NCBI GenBank assembly: GCA_016717285.1
Contig: JADKFU010000004.1
Location: 806,001 to 870,000, forward strand
Source: Chitinophagaceae bacterium
GTDB taxonomy: Bacteria > Bacteroidota > Bacteroidia > Chitinophagales > UBA10324
DNA: 64,000 bases
Direction of reading: 5' to 3'
Part shown: positions 9,430-17,004 of the stretch, piece after piece
Layout of the letters: each line of letters starts with the position of its first letter
Numbering within the stretch: the stretch's first letter is position 1
Position numbers and translations under genes: made by a program
Notes under the pieces: generated by a model
What the model was told of the DNA's origin: nothing
The model's database searches: none
Seen by the model: the letters and a program-made list of their open reading frames with translations, nothing else

Positions 9430-11646
9430 TTAATGTGTCACCACCATTTGTTTGCTGTCGATCACTTTTCCCTTTATAGAAACCGAATATAAATAAGTTC
9501 CTGCACTCAATTCATTACCGTTGATTACTTGTTGCGTTGCACCTGCAATGAGGGAATAGCTTTTAAGAATTTTTCCGCTCAAATCAGTGATCAGTAATTC
9601 TGCATCCTTAACATCGGCCGGAAGCGCAAAACTGATGATTGCGCTTTGAGAGAACGGGTTGGGAGCGATCTGATTAAGGATTGGCTTGCTTACGCTGCCG
9701 GTTGTTGATTTTAAATCAATAGGAGACTTTGTTCCATTGATCAACGCATCAATCTGCGTCTGCATCGTTGCAAGCTGGGTCTTCAGATCATCATTTTGTT
9801 TTGACAATTCCTGCACTGATTTTACAAGCGGCACCACAAATTCACTATATGCCAAACTGTAATTATCATTCTCGTTTTCAGGTACATGCACACCATTGAA
9901 TTGATATCCAACTTCTTTCGCAGCAGCTTCTACTTCCTGTGCAATAAACCCGTCATATCTGGCTTTTTGTGCGTTTGAATAATCCATCTTGCTCAATAGA
10001 TCCTTTGTTTGCTGTGGTGAATTCCTGCTTAGAAATTCATCAAACTCCTTTGCTTCAAAGTTATATTGTACCGGGCGAAGCTTATTAATAAAGTCAAGGC
10101 CTTTAACATCTTCCGTAATATTTGTTTTGAATCTTCCATCGGACACAGTATAAATTACATTGCCTTCAATGACAGTTACTGCTGCATTGCCAAAACGAAT
10201 TTTATCACTGTTATTTACAAGCGCGCCAAATCCTATTGCAGTTGCATTGGAAAGATTAGCCCCTGCAACATCTGCATTACTACCTAATCCTGTAAGAAAA
10301 CTTCCACCGGAATTAGAATAGAGGGCTAAGTTACCCATTGCGGTGTTGTAACTTCCGTTAGTTGCTGAGAAAAGTGCACCGGCGCCATGAGCAGAATTGC
10401 CGGTTCCGTCAGCATTGTAATAAAGTGCCGTATAGCCGGTGGCAGTATTGAAATTTCCTATGGTGTTAGCAGTGAGTGCCAGGTAACCATTTGCAACATT
10501 GCGATATCCAGTGGTATTTAAATACATTGCCTGGTATCCAGTTGCTACGTTATTATATCCTGATGTGTTTAACGATAGCGCTTGAAATCCTAAAGCCGTA
10601 TTAGAGGGTAAAGCACTGCCGCCCTTTCCTACTGTTAAAGTATTAATTAAAGCATCACCGCCGGCAACCTCCAGCAGTGCTCCGGGTATCGCTGTACCGA
10701 TTCCTACGCTACCATTATTTTTGATTATCAATTGAGGAGCTGTTTGATTGCACGAGAAGGCCATGTCAGGTGACGGCGTATTTACTGAAGGAAAAAGCCT
10801 GAATGCACAAGAGCCGCCTCCTATTCCTACTGAGGTAAAAGAGCTGGAGGAGAAACCAACAGCCAATGCACAATCCTGATTAGATGGAATCAGATCTGCC
10901 CGTTCAACGTAAATGCCTACTCCCAGCGGACGGCTGACACCACCTGAAATATGAACTCCATAGTTAGTAGCAGGAGTAGAAGTGCCTACCCCGATGCTTG
11001 TTCCAACTTCGGCGATCTTGCTATCTACCAATGTAGTTCCTCCCCACTTGGGAATTTTATTGGTGGTTAATGTTCCTACTTTAGGATCTGTTTCAGCAAG
11101 CACCAGGCTGGAAGGATTTACCCAGGTACCAAGACCGCTTCCGTTGCTTTGCAAAATATATCCATTCACAGCGCCATTCGTCATGATGAATCTTTTTGTT
11201 TTGGTGGTGCCATTCACATCCAATAATTGCACAGGTGTAGCTGTACCGATGCCAACATTTCCATTGTTCCTGATAAGTAATTGTGGCGCAACGGTATTGG
11301 TTGAAAATGCCATATCCGGTGCCGGAGTATTCGCTGAAGGAAAAAGCTGAAAGGCACATGACCCTCCACCAATACTCACAGCGGAAAATAAATTGGAGGA
11401 GAAGCCTATGCCCAATGCACAGTCTTGATTGGAAGCGGGAATATCTCCTCGCTGAATGTACAATCCAGACGGAATAGGATTTCCAATTCCACCGCGCATA
11501 TGTACACCATAATTGGAAACTGTTGAAGTCGTGCCGATTCCAACATTAGGCGATGAAAATCCAACGGTTCCCGAAGGAGAATTCAGTACCTGAGCATTCA
11601 CATGAAAAGTGGCAAGCAATGATAAAATGATCAATAGTTTTTTCAT
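9430..11646 (-). CDS. S74-chaperone surface protein with T9SS sorting domain
   Basis: 738 residues from the ATG at 11646, which begins MKKLLIILSLLATFHVNAQ, a clear signal peptide. An in-frame start 34 codons upstream would read through the conserved leader and is rejected. Two tandem N-terminal modules share GIGTTSTVSNYGVH-type and NQDCALGIGFSSN-type motifs. About five YadA-like repeats follow (GYNNVATGYQAMYLNT). A peptidase_S74 intramolecular chaperone domain starts near residue 500 with SDGRFKTNI, then a short coiled coil (VQELSKQNDDLKTQLATMQT). A T9SS type A sorting domain occupies about 655-738 (APNPFSQSAIISF, ending DSKQMVVTH). S74 domains guide trimerisation of fibrous phage and surface proteins, so a trimeric surface fibre is inferred. 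Confidence 0.9.
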   Translation of the reverse strand: MKKLLIILSLLATFHVNAQVLNSPSGTVGFSSPNVGIGTTSTVSNYGVHMRGGIGNPIPSGLYIQRGDIPASNQDCALGIGFSSNLFSAVSIGGGSCAFQLFPSANTPAPDMAFSTNTVAPQLLIRNNGNVGIGTATPVQLLDVNGTTKTKRFIMTNGAVNGYILQSNGSGLGTWVNPSSLVLAETDPKVGTLTTNKIPKWGGTTLVDSKIAEVGTSIGVGTSTPATNYGVHISGGVSRPLGVGIYVERADLIPSNQDCALAVGFSSSSFTSVGIGGGSCAFRLFPSVNTPSPDMAFSCNQTAPQLIIKNNGSVGIGTAIPGALLEVAGGDALINTLTVGKGGSALPSNTALGFQALSLNTSGYNNVATGYQAMYLNTTGYRNVANGYLALTANTIGNFNTATGYTALYYNADGTGNSAHGAGALFSATNGSYNTAMGNLALYSNSGGSFLTGLGSNADVAGANLSNATAIGFGALVNNSDKIRFGNAAVTVIEGNVIYTVSDGRFKTNITEDVKGLDFINKLRPVQYNFEAKEFDEFLSRNSPQQTKDLLSKMDYSNAQKARYDGFIAQEVEAAAKEVGYQFNGVHVPENENDNYSLAYSEFVVPLVKSVQELSKQNDDLKTQLATMQTQIDALINGTKSPIDLKSTTGSVSKPILNQIAPNPFSQSAIISFALPADVKDAELLITDLSGKILKSYSLIAGATQQVINGNELSAGTYLYSVSIKGKVIDSKQMVVTH

Positions 11647-11670
11647 TTGTTGAAAGTTTAGATGAATTTT

Positions 11671-11727
11671 TTTGCTTACTCTGCTTACCCTTTTCAGCTT
11701 CCGGGTTCTTACTCTGTTTCGGTTTTT
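11671..11727 (-). promoter_or_regulatory. Conserved leader copy a (5' UTR of the 9430-11646 S74 gene)
   Basis: On the sense strand it reads AAAAACCGAAACAGAGTAAG followed by AACCCGGAAGCTGAAAAGGG and a purine-rich tail. It lies 25-80 nt before the start codon. Near-identical copies precede five other genes in the window (14581, 16383, 19148, 21560, 23346). It is not a conserved reading frame and not a stable hairpin in all copies. Confidence 0.75.
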
Positions 11728-11792
11728 GAGAATACACTGCAATACCATCTCAGGGTGGAGGTCCGATAATTTATTCTAAAAATAGTTGATTA

Positions 11793-11823
11793 CAAACATA
11801 CTTCACGTTATCACCGATGTCAA
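11793..11823 (-). promoter_or_regulatory. Bacteroidota-type promoter of the 9430-11646 S74 gene
   Basis: On the minus strand TTG (11821-11823), 20 nt, then TATGTTTG (11793-11800) matches the Bacteroidota sigma-A consensus TTTG-N19/21-TAnnTTTG. It predicts a 5' UTR of about 140 nt that contains leader copy a. A perfect 14-bp palindrome, TTACCAATTGGTAA (11824-11837), abuts the -33 element and looks like an operator. Confidence 0.65.
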
Positions 11824-12098
11824 TTACCAATTGGTAAGTGTTCCTGTACATTTATTAAGTGTGAGAAATAAGGTGATAAGTGTGAAGGGCTTAGTTAATG
11901 AAAACAACATGCAGGCGTTTTATTACGCATAATTATTTTCTTGTTACTGAAGAAGCGCCTTATGGAAAGATGGAAATCAGGTGAAAAGGTGATGCGACGC
12001 AAACGCTTTCAACCTGAAATGACGAAAGGAAAAATAAATCAGCAAGTAGAGATATCATTTATTGATAAATAGCTGCCCTTTCGAAGTACCTACATAAT

Positions 12099-12128
12099 GA
12101 AGCCGGCTTTATAGCTGGTGCCGGCTTC
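12099..12128. terminator. Terminator after the 12156-14552 S74 gene
   Basis: GAAGCCGGC and GCCGGCTTC form a perfect 9-bp stem around a 12-nt loop, 28 bp past the stop codon at 12156. The hairpins at 9364, 16809 and 19457 sit in the same position relative to other S74/T9SS gene ends. Confidence 0.7.
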
Positions 12129-12155
12129 ACTTTAATATTTATAAACTGGGTTCGC

Positions 12156-14552
12156 TTAATGTGTCACCACCATTTGTTTGCTGTCGATTACTTTACCGTT
12201 TACGATCAGTGAATACTGATAAACACCTGGTGAAAGTTTATTGGCATCAATAACTTGTTCTGTTGAACCCATTGAAAGCTGGTAAGTGCTAACGAGTTTT
12301 CCGCTTGCATCTGTAATAGATAATTGCGCATTGGATGCATCAACAGGAAGCGAGAAAGTGATGGTTGCTTTTTGTGAAAAAGGATTGGGAGTTATTGTAT
12401 AGAGGTGAGCACCCGCGTTATCATTCCCATCTGTTGAGGATGCTTTCGATTGCTGATGATTTGTGCAGCACTGTGAAAGAGAAGCATCAATCGATTGAAG
12501 CTGAGCGTTCAATTCATTCATTATTGACTTGAGATCCTCTACTTCATCTTTCAATTCCTGATTGCCCGATTGCAGCGTTTCAACCTGCATTTTCAATTCA
12601 TCATTTGTTTTAGACAGTTGTTGAATTCCGATGAGTGCAATACCTGCTTTATCCATTGGGGCTATTCCGGTATTATCACCCACATTGAAGGTGCTTAAGA
12701 AATCATCGGCCATTGGACCAATGTGATATTCATTATCAGTACCTATGTACTTCCATCTGGTGATTTCGAGTTTCGAAATTTTTTCGAGAATGTCCTTCTT
12801 ATCCAGCGCAGTGAAACCTTCTTTCTTCGCTCTTTCGGAAGCATCTACCCATGCGCCGCCATTTGTGACATGGGCTCCATTACCATTTGTCGGATTGGTT
12901 CCAACCAAAATTGCATCAGTAGGACCCGGGCAAACACCGAATCCCCATTTGGTAACTGCAGCATCTCCGAACACCATCATGTTGCTTGAACATACAATGG
13001 CATTGGCTCCGATTGCACTTGCATTGGTTAAGTTGGTATTTCCACTCGCTACACCTGCACCTGAACCCAATGCAGTCATGTAAGTACCTGTTACATTGTA
13101 GAAAAGAGAATTGAATCCTTCCGCAGTGTTGTTAGTACCGGTGGTGTTAGCATACAATGCTGAATTCCCATCAGCTACGTTACTGTTTCCAATGGTGTTG
13201 TTGTATAGTGATTGTCTTCCATTGCCGGTATTGCTGAATCCAGTAGTATTGTAAAAAAGACACAGGTGTCCATTGGCCGTATTATCATTTCCGGATATAT
13301 TTGAAAAGAGTGTTTCATATCCATTTGCGGAATTATTATTACCCGTTGTATTTAATCCGAGGGAGGAATATCCATTCGCCGTATTAGATGAGGCCGTTGT
13401 GTTTGAGCCAAGAGCACCTGCACCATTTGCAGAGTTACTATTACCAGTTGTATTTGAATAAAGCGCATTTCTTCCATTCGCTGTATTGAAGTAACCAGAG
13501 GTATTTGAATATAGCGCTTGAAATCCATCGGCAACATTGTCGTAGCCGGTTATATTGGAATAAAGTGCTGAATTACCGGTTGCTGTATTCTCATATCCGG
13601 TAGTATTAAGTGCTAAAGCACTCATTCCATTTGCTGCATTCGATGAACCTGTGGTATTGCGGTAAAGTGCATTTGCCCCGGCTGCTTCGTTGTTGTATCC
13701 AGTAGTATTATACTGAAGAGCAGCATCTCCCATGGCTGCATTGTTGAATCCCGTAGTATTTGAATACAGCGCCCATCTCCCTGCTGCTATATTATTTCTT
13801 CCTGTAGTATTTGAATACAGCGCCTGCAAACCGACGGCAACATTCTCATAGCCAGTGGTGTTGAAATAAAGTGCTTGTCCTCCAACCGCTACATTGTTGT
13901 AGCCAGTAGTGTTGGAGTAAAGAGCTTGCCTTCCATTACCAGTATTTGTACTACCGGTAGTGTTGGAATACATCGCATCTACACCTACTGCAGTATTGTC
14001 AAAACTGGTGGTTTGAGTAAAAAGTGCATTACTACCAATAGCAACATTATTGTTTCCCGACGTATTGTTAGCAAGAGCATTGCTACCAAGTGCAGCATTT
14101 AATGTTCCGGTAGAATTCTTTACCAAAGCATTATAACCCACACCGGTATTATTTGAAGCAATGTTGCTGAGCAAGGCCTGATATCCTATTCCAGTATTGT
14201 TGGCACCGATCAGATTTGCATTTAAACTTCGGTAACCCACTGCTGTATTATATGAACCCGTGGTATTGAATTTCAGTGCCTGAAATCCAAATATACTGTT
14301 CTGCTTCCCACTAGTCAGCCCAATGAGTGTTTGAAATCCAATGCTGGTATTGGCGCTGTTGTTAGTGTAGTCAATTTTTCCGGATAAGGTATTACTGACT
14401 TTAAATACCAATGGTTGAGGAGTGAGAGTGCCGAGGAAATCTCCAGGTGCGGCATTGTTGCCCGCGACGCGCCATTCAATCTGGGCTTGCGCTGTTACAG
14501 ATCCTGCAACCAAAATGAATGCAAACATTACTTTTTGAAATAGTTTTTTCAT
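12156..14552 (-). CDS. Repeat-rich S74-chaperone surface protein with T9SS sorting domain
   Basis: 798 residues. Signal peptide MKKLFQKVMFAFILVAGSVT ending at QAQ. Residues about 82-500 are roughly 25 tandem 17-residue repeats of the form TGYxNxAxGxxALYSNT, resembling the left-handed beta-roll of YadA heads. A divergent S74 chaperone region (DASERAKKEG near 568, then IGPMADDF) follows, then a heptad coiled coil (LSKTNDELKMQVETLQSG onward). A T9SS type A sorting domain starts near 717 (ITPNPFSQKATITF) and ends DSKQMVVTH, almost the same as the 9430-11646 protein. It is 78 bp downstream of P1 with only leader copy b between, so the two are probably one operon. Likely a long surface fibre; the ligand is unknown. 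Confidence 0.88.
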   Translation of the reverse strand: MKKLFQKVMFAFILVAGSVTAQAQIEWRVAGNNAAPGDFLGTLTPQPLVFKVSNTLSGKIDYTNNSANTSIGFQTLIGLTSGKQNSIFGFQALKFNTTGSYNTAVGYRSLNANLIGANNTGIGYQALLSNIASNNTGVGYNALVKNSTGTLNAALGSNALANNTSGNNNVAIGSNALFTQTTSFDNTAVGVDAMYSNTTGSTNTGNGRQALYSNTTGYNNVAVGGQALYFNTTGYENVAVGLQALYSNTTGRNNIAAGRWALYSNTTGFNNAAMGDAALQYNTTGYNNEAAGANALYRNTTGSSNAANGMSALALNTTGYENTATGNSALYSNITGYDNVADGFQALYSNTSGYFNTANGRNALYSNTTGNSNSANGAGALGSNTTASSNTANGYSSLGLNTTGNNNSANGYETLFSNISGNDNTANGHLCLFYNTTGFSNTGNGRQSLYNNTIGNSNVADGNSALYANTTGTNNTAEGFNSLFYNVTGTYMTALGSGAGVASGNTNLTNASAIGANAIVCSSNMMVFGDAAVTKWGFGVCPGPTDAILVGTNPTNGNGAHVTNGGAWVDASERAKKEGFTALDKKDILEKISKLEITRWKYIGTDNEYHIGPMADDFLSTFNVGDNTGIAPMDKAGIALIGIQQLSKTNDELKMQVETLQSGNQELKDEVEDLKSIMNELNAQLQSIDASLSQCCTNHQQSKASSTDGNDNAGAHLYTITPNPFSQKATITFSLPVDASNAQLSITDASGKLVSTYQLSMGSTEQVIDANKLSPGVYQYSLIVNGKVIDSKQMVVTH
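13078..14310 (-). repeat. About 25 in-frame 51-bp coding repeats
   Basis: These encode the 17-residue repeat TGYxNxAxGxxALYSNT. Units at the centre are most alike (TGYENVAVGLQALYSNT, TGRNNIAAGRWALYSNT) and edge units diverge, as expected when copy number changes by unequal exchange. One unit near the 5' end is 16 residues long. Confidence 0.85.
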
Positions 14553-14580
14553 GGTTTGTTGTTTTAAGGTTTGAAAAATT

Positions 14581-14621
14581 TGCCAACTCTATTTACCCTT
14601 TTCGGCTTCCGGGTTCTTATT
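14581..14621 (-). promoter_or_regulatory. Conserved leader copy b (P1-S74 intergenic region)
   Basis: On the sense strand AAGAACCCGGAAGCCGAAAA is followed by GGGTAAATAGAGTTGGCA. It lies between the stop of P1 and the start of the S74 gene, with no promoter-like block, which suggests a post-transcriptional role. Confidence 0.65.
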
Positions 14622-14630
14622 ATGATTCGA

Positions 14631-16358
14631 TTACTGATTTGTTTTTACAAATTTTTTAGTAATCACTTCCCCTTTATCTGTAGTGAGGTGTAAAAAGTAA
14701 ATGCCTTCGGGTAAATCTTTTTGCAAAATGATTTTATCATTAACTTCATTATAAGTGGCAATCAAACCACCGGTCATGTTAAAGATTTCAATGGATTTTA
14801 CTTTGCTTGCATCTTTGAGTTCAATAGTAATTTCTGCAGAAGATGGGTTGGGATAAATGGAGATGGATGCAGTGCTGTTTGCATCAACAACCTCTTCATT
14901 TTGCAAACGCAATGGGAAACCTGTTAAGTCAATGATCAATTCGAAAGGCCCGATAGAATTAACGGTATGTGTTATTTCATCCATAATAACCAATGGAGCA
15001 AAACCCTGATCAATAACATCAGCCACTTTAAATGGTGGAACCTCTAAAGGACAAAAATCACTAAATCCAAAAGGGGGTAGAAAACAATTCACGGTGCTTG
15101 TAGCAGTGAGGGTTGTAAATCCAGCCGAAGTTTCATCATACCGGTCCACTTTTAAAATAGTACCGGATGCATCAAAATAAAAAACGTAGAAATCAGTAAT
15201 GCCGCCTGTAGCACTCTTGTCAATATAATAATCACCAGTATAAGTCATGGTTTGCGTGTACAAAACTGAATAGGTGGTTTTGTCAATCTTATACAGTACA
15301 CGTTTATTGGTTACTACATTCCTGGCATCAATATAAATATTGTTGTCCTGCAGTTCTGATTTTAGATTGTAAATCACTCCTTGAGAATTTCCTGTTAGTG
15401 GTAGAATTGTTTTGAAGGTAAAACCGGTTGGAGTCAACTGATCAGCAAAAATTTTATTCTTTCGTCCTTTAAAACAATCACCGATAATATTAAGGGTGCT
15501 TACATCAATGTAGAACTGAATGGAAGCCATATTAAAAGTATTACCGGCTAACAGGTTATGTGTAAATGGTGCCGCACTTATCAGGTTCCCATCATAATCA
15601 TATACCAAAGCTTTTAAGGTATAAGCATTGGTGTAATAAAGGACATAAATATAGCTTTCTACTCCCACCACATCCAGGATCTGAGATGTAGACGGTATTG
15701 CCAGTGGAACATCATACAAACTCCAGGGATAGGGAACATACATCCAATCATTTGTTCTATATCCCTTTAACCTGAATTTTTTTACTCCCGACGGACTTTG
15801 AAGATAAGAGTACGCGGCAGCACCTTTACCATCACCGGTATTATGCAAAACGCCGCTTAAACCGGGAAGTGTGGGGGGGCCATGGTTAATACCTGCAGCA
15901 TAAGCATGCACCGAACCGCTGATATAATTTATACCCGTGGGTGGAATGATATCATAAGTTCCCCCGTATTGTATATACACATAGGGAAAAGGATGGCCTG
16001 CTCCAACATTCTGATCATACAATCCAAAAATACACATATCATCTACATCACCATTGGTCCAAATATCATAATCTAATCCCTGCGTGCCCAAATTTCCCAC
16101 ACCCTGATTGATAAAACCACAACCAGCCGACGCATTTATCGAGATATTATTATTACTTACATCTCTGAATGTGTTGGCGATTCCATAATATTGCCCGTCT
16201 GCGGTATTCTCTCTGATAGGTTGGTAATGGTAATTGGGTTCGTAAGGCAAATCATTTTCATGGATGTAGCAACCTGGTGTCCAAATGGGTTGAGCATTGG
16301 AGGCAGTTGCATAGATAAAGCATGCAATTACAAAACTTAAGTGAAATAATTTTTTCAT
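14631..16358 (-). CDS. T9SS-sorted secreted protein P1, unknown function
   Basis: 575 residues, intact. Signal peptide MKKLFHLSFVIACFIYATAS ending at NAQ, then a Tyr/Pro/Gly-rich start (PIWTPGCYIHENDLPYEPNY). The middle is beta-rich, with several strands of the form YDYDGNLISAAPF and KIDKTTYSVLYTQTMTYTG that could be propeller blades. A T9SS type A sorting domain begins near 495 (ISIYPNPSSAEITIEL) and ends ITKKFVKTNQ. I do not recognise a named family for the central region. P2 (19809-21533) is nearly identical and P3 (21613-23322) is a more diverged copy, so this is a local tandem expansion. It is transcribed from the shared-block promoter near 16.51 kb, with a 5' UTR of about 145 nt containing leader c. 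Confidence 0.88.
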   Translation of the reverse strand: MKKLFHLSFVIACFIYATASNAQPIWTPGCYIHENDLPYEPNYHYQPIRENTADGQYYGIANTFRDVSNNNISINASAGCGFINQGVGNLGTQGLDYDIWTNGDVDDMCIFGLYDQNVGAGHPFPYVYIQYGGTYDIIPPTGINYISGSVHAYAAGINHGPPTLPGLSGVLHNTGDGKGAAAYSYLQSPSGVKKFRLKGYRTNDWMYVPYPWSLYDVPLAIPSTSQILDVVGVESYIYVLYYTNAYTLKALVYDYDGNLISAAPFTHNLLAGNTFNMASIQFYIDVSTLNIIGDCFKGRKNKIFADQLTPTGFTFKTILPLTGNSQGVIYNLKSELQDNNIYIDARNVVTNKRVLYKIDKTTYSVLYTQTMTYTGDYYIDKSATGGITDFYVFYFDASGTILKVDRYDETSAGFTTLTATSTVNCFLPPFGFSDFCPLEVPPFKVADVIDQGFAPLVIMDEITHTVNSIGPFELIIDLTGFPLRLQNEEVVDANSTASISIYPNPSSAEITIELKDASKVKSIEIFNMTGGLIATYNEVNDKIILQKDLPEGIYFLHLTTDKGEVITKKFVKTNQ

Positions 16359-16382
16359 TGTGTGTGATTTTAGAAGTTAAAG

Positions 16383-16440
16383 TTTGCCCGTTCTGTTTCC
16401 CTTTTCAGCTTTGGGGTTCTTAAGCTGTTTCGGTTTTTCA
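16383..16440 (-). promoter_or_regulatory. Conserved leader copy c (5' UTR of P1)
   Basis: On the sense strand TGAAAAACCGAAACAGCTTA, then AGAACCCCAAAGCTGAAAAG. It matches the other copies except for CTTAAG for AGTAAG and CCCCAAA for CCCGGAA. It is followed by an AACTTCTAAAATCACACACA-type segment just before the P1 start codon, which is also shared with P2 and P3. Confidence 0.7.
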
Positions 16441-16507
16441 GATTCCACCGCCGTAATTTTTTGAGGGTATTGCGGTATGTTTTCCCTTGTTAAAATTTTT
16501 AACAGTG

Positions 16508-16583
16508 TAAACATACCGTCAAACAAAATCGAATGCAGGGAAGATGTATGTAGTGTAGTTTTAACTGTTCAAATGGTAAACAC
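16508..16583 (-). promoter_or_regulatory. Shared-block promoter of P1
   Basis: On the minus strand CTG (16536-16538), 20 nt, TATGTTTA (16508-16515), preceded by the block CTACACTACATACATCTTCC. The same arrangement precedes P3 and the MopE/RCC1 protein and, in degraded form, the 17005-19121 gene. The -33 CTG departs from the TTG consensus, so activation by a factor bound to the block is plausible. Confidence 0.55.
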
Positions 16584-16808
16584 ACGAGTACAAACGGAAG
16601 AAGTGGAAAGTGGATGGGGAGCCAAGAAGGGAATTAAGCCAGGCTACTATGAATCATGTAACGAATAAGTTTCAGCAAAAGCCAGCATGCGATACTCCTG
16701 TTGTGCATACAAATTGCCGCTGTTGTGATTTTGCTTCCGATTTGATTGCTGATCCAGAGGAATCAAACGACATTTCATGCATTACTCATACGATGCATAA
16801 AATATAAA

Positions 16809-16923
16809 GAAGCCACCCCGATAGCTGAGGCGGCTTCACTCAATGATGAAAGGGAATTAAACAGAGAATCGATTTTCTATTTCACGATTACCATTTGTTT
16901 GCTGCTTCAGTTTTTCCATTTCA
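16809..16923 (-). pseudogene. Remnant of an S74/T9SS gene 3' end with its terminator
   Basis: 16879-16923 translates to the last residues of a sorting domain: AGCAAACAAATGG gives SKQMV, continuing as IVK and a stop, which matches DSKQMVVTH and DSKQMVIVK in the paralogues. The hairpin GAAGCCACC/GGCGGCTTC at 16809-16837 (one G-U pair) is in the position of the terminators of intact S74 genes. No upstream part of the gene survives: the perfect hairpin at 16926 follows at once. Confidence 0.6.
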
Positions 16924-16925
16924 CA

Positions 16926-16966
16926 AACCAGGCATCTGCTTCAGCCTGTGAAGCAGATGCCTGGTT
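16926..16966. terminator. Perfect 18-bp hairpin after the 17005-19121 gene
   Basis: AACCAGGCATCTGCTTCA, loop GCCTG, then its exact reverse complement. It lies about 40 bp past the stop codon at 17005. The stem is very stable but has only a weak T-run, so a transcript-end stabiliser is possible instead of an intrinsic terminator. Confidence 0.7.
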
Positions 16967-17004
16967 GTATTGGCTATAAATAATGCCGGTTAAATAGTTC
17001 TGCG

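Noticed and set aside
11546..11737. Short leader peptide (KPKQSKNPEAEKGKQ) encoded by the conserved leader
   Set aside because: The frame has no conserved start codon, indels between copies change its phase (seven versus six A in copies f and c), and copies b and e stop early. RNA-level conservation is more likely.
9430..11748. Longer S74 protein starting at 11748
   Set aside because: The extra 34 residues translate the conserved leader and come before a good signal peptide at MKKLLIILSLL, so the start at 11646 is better.
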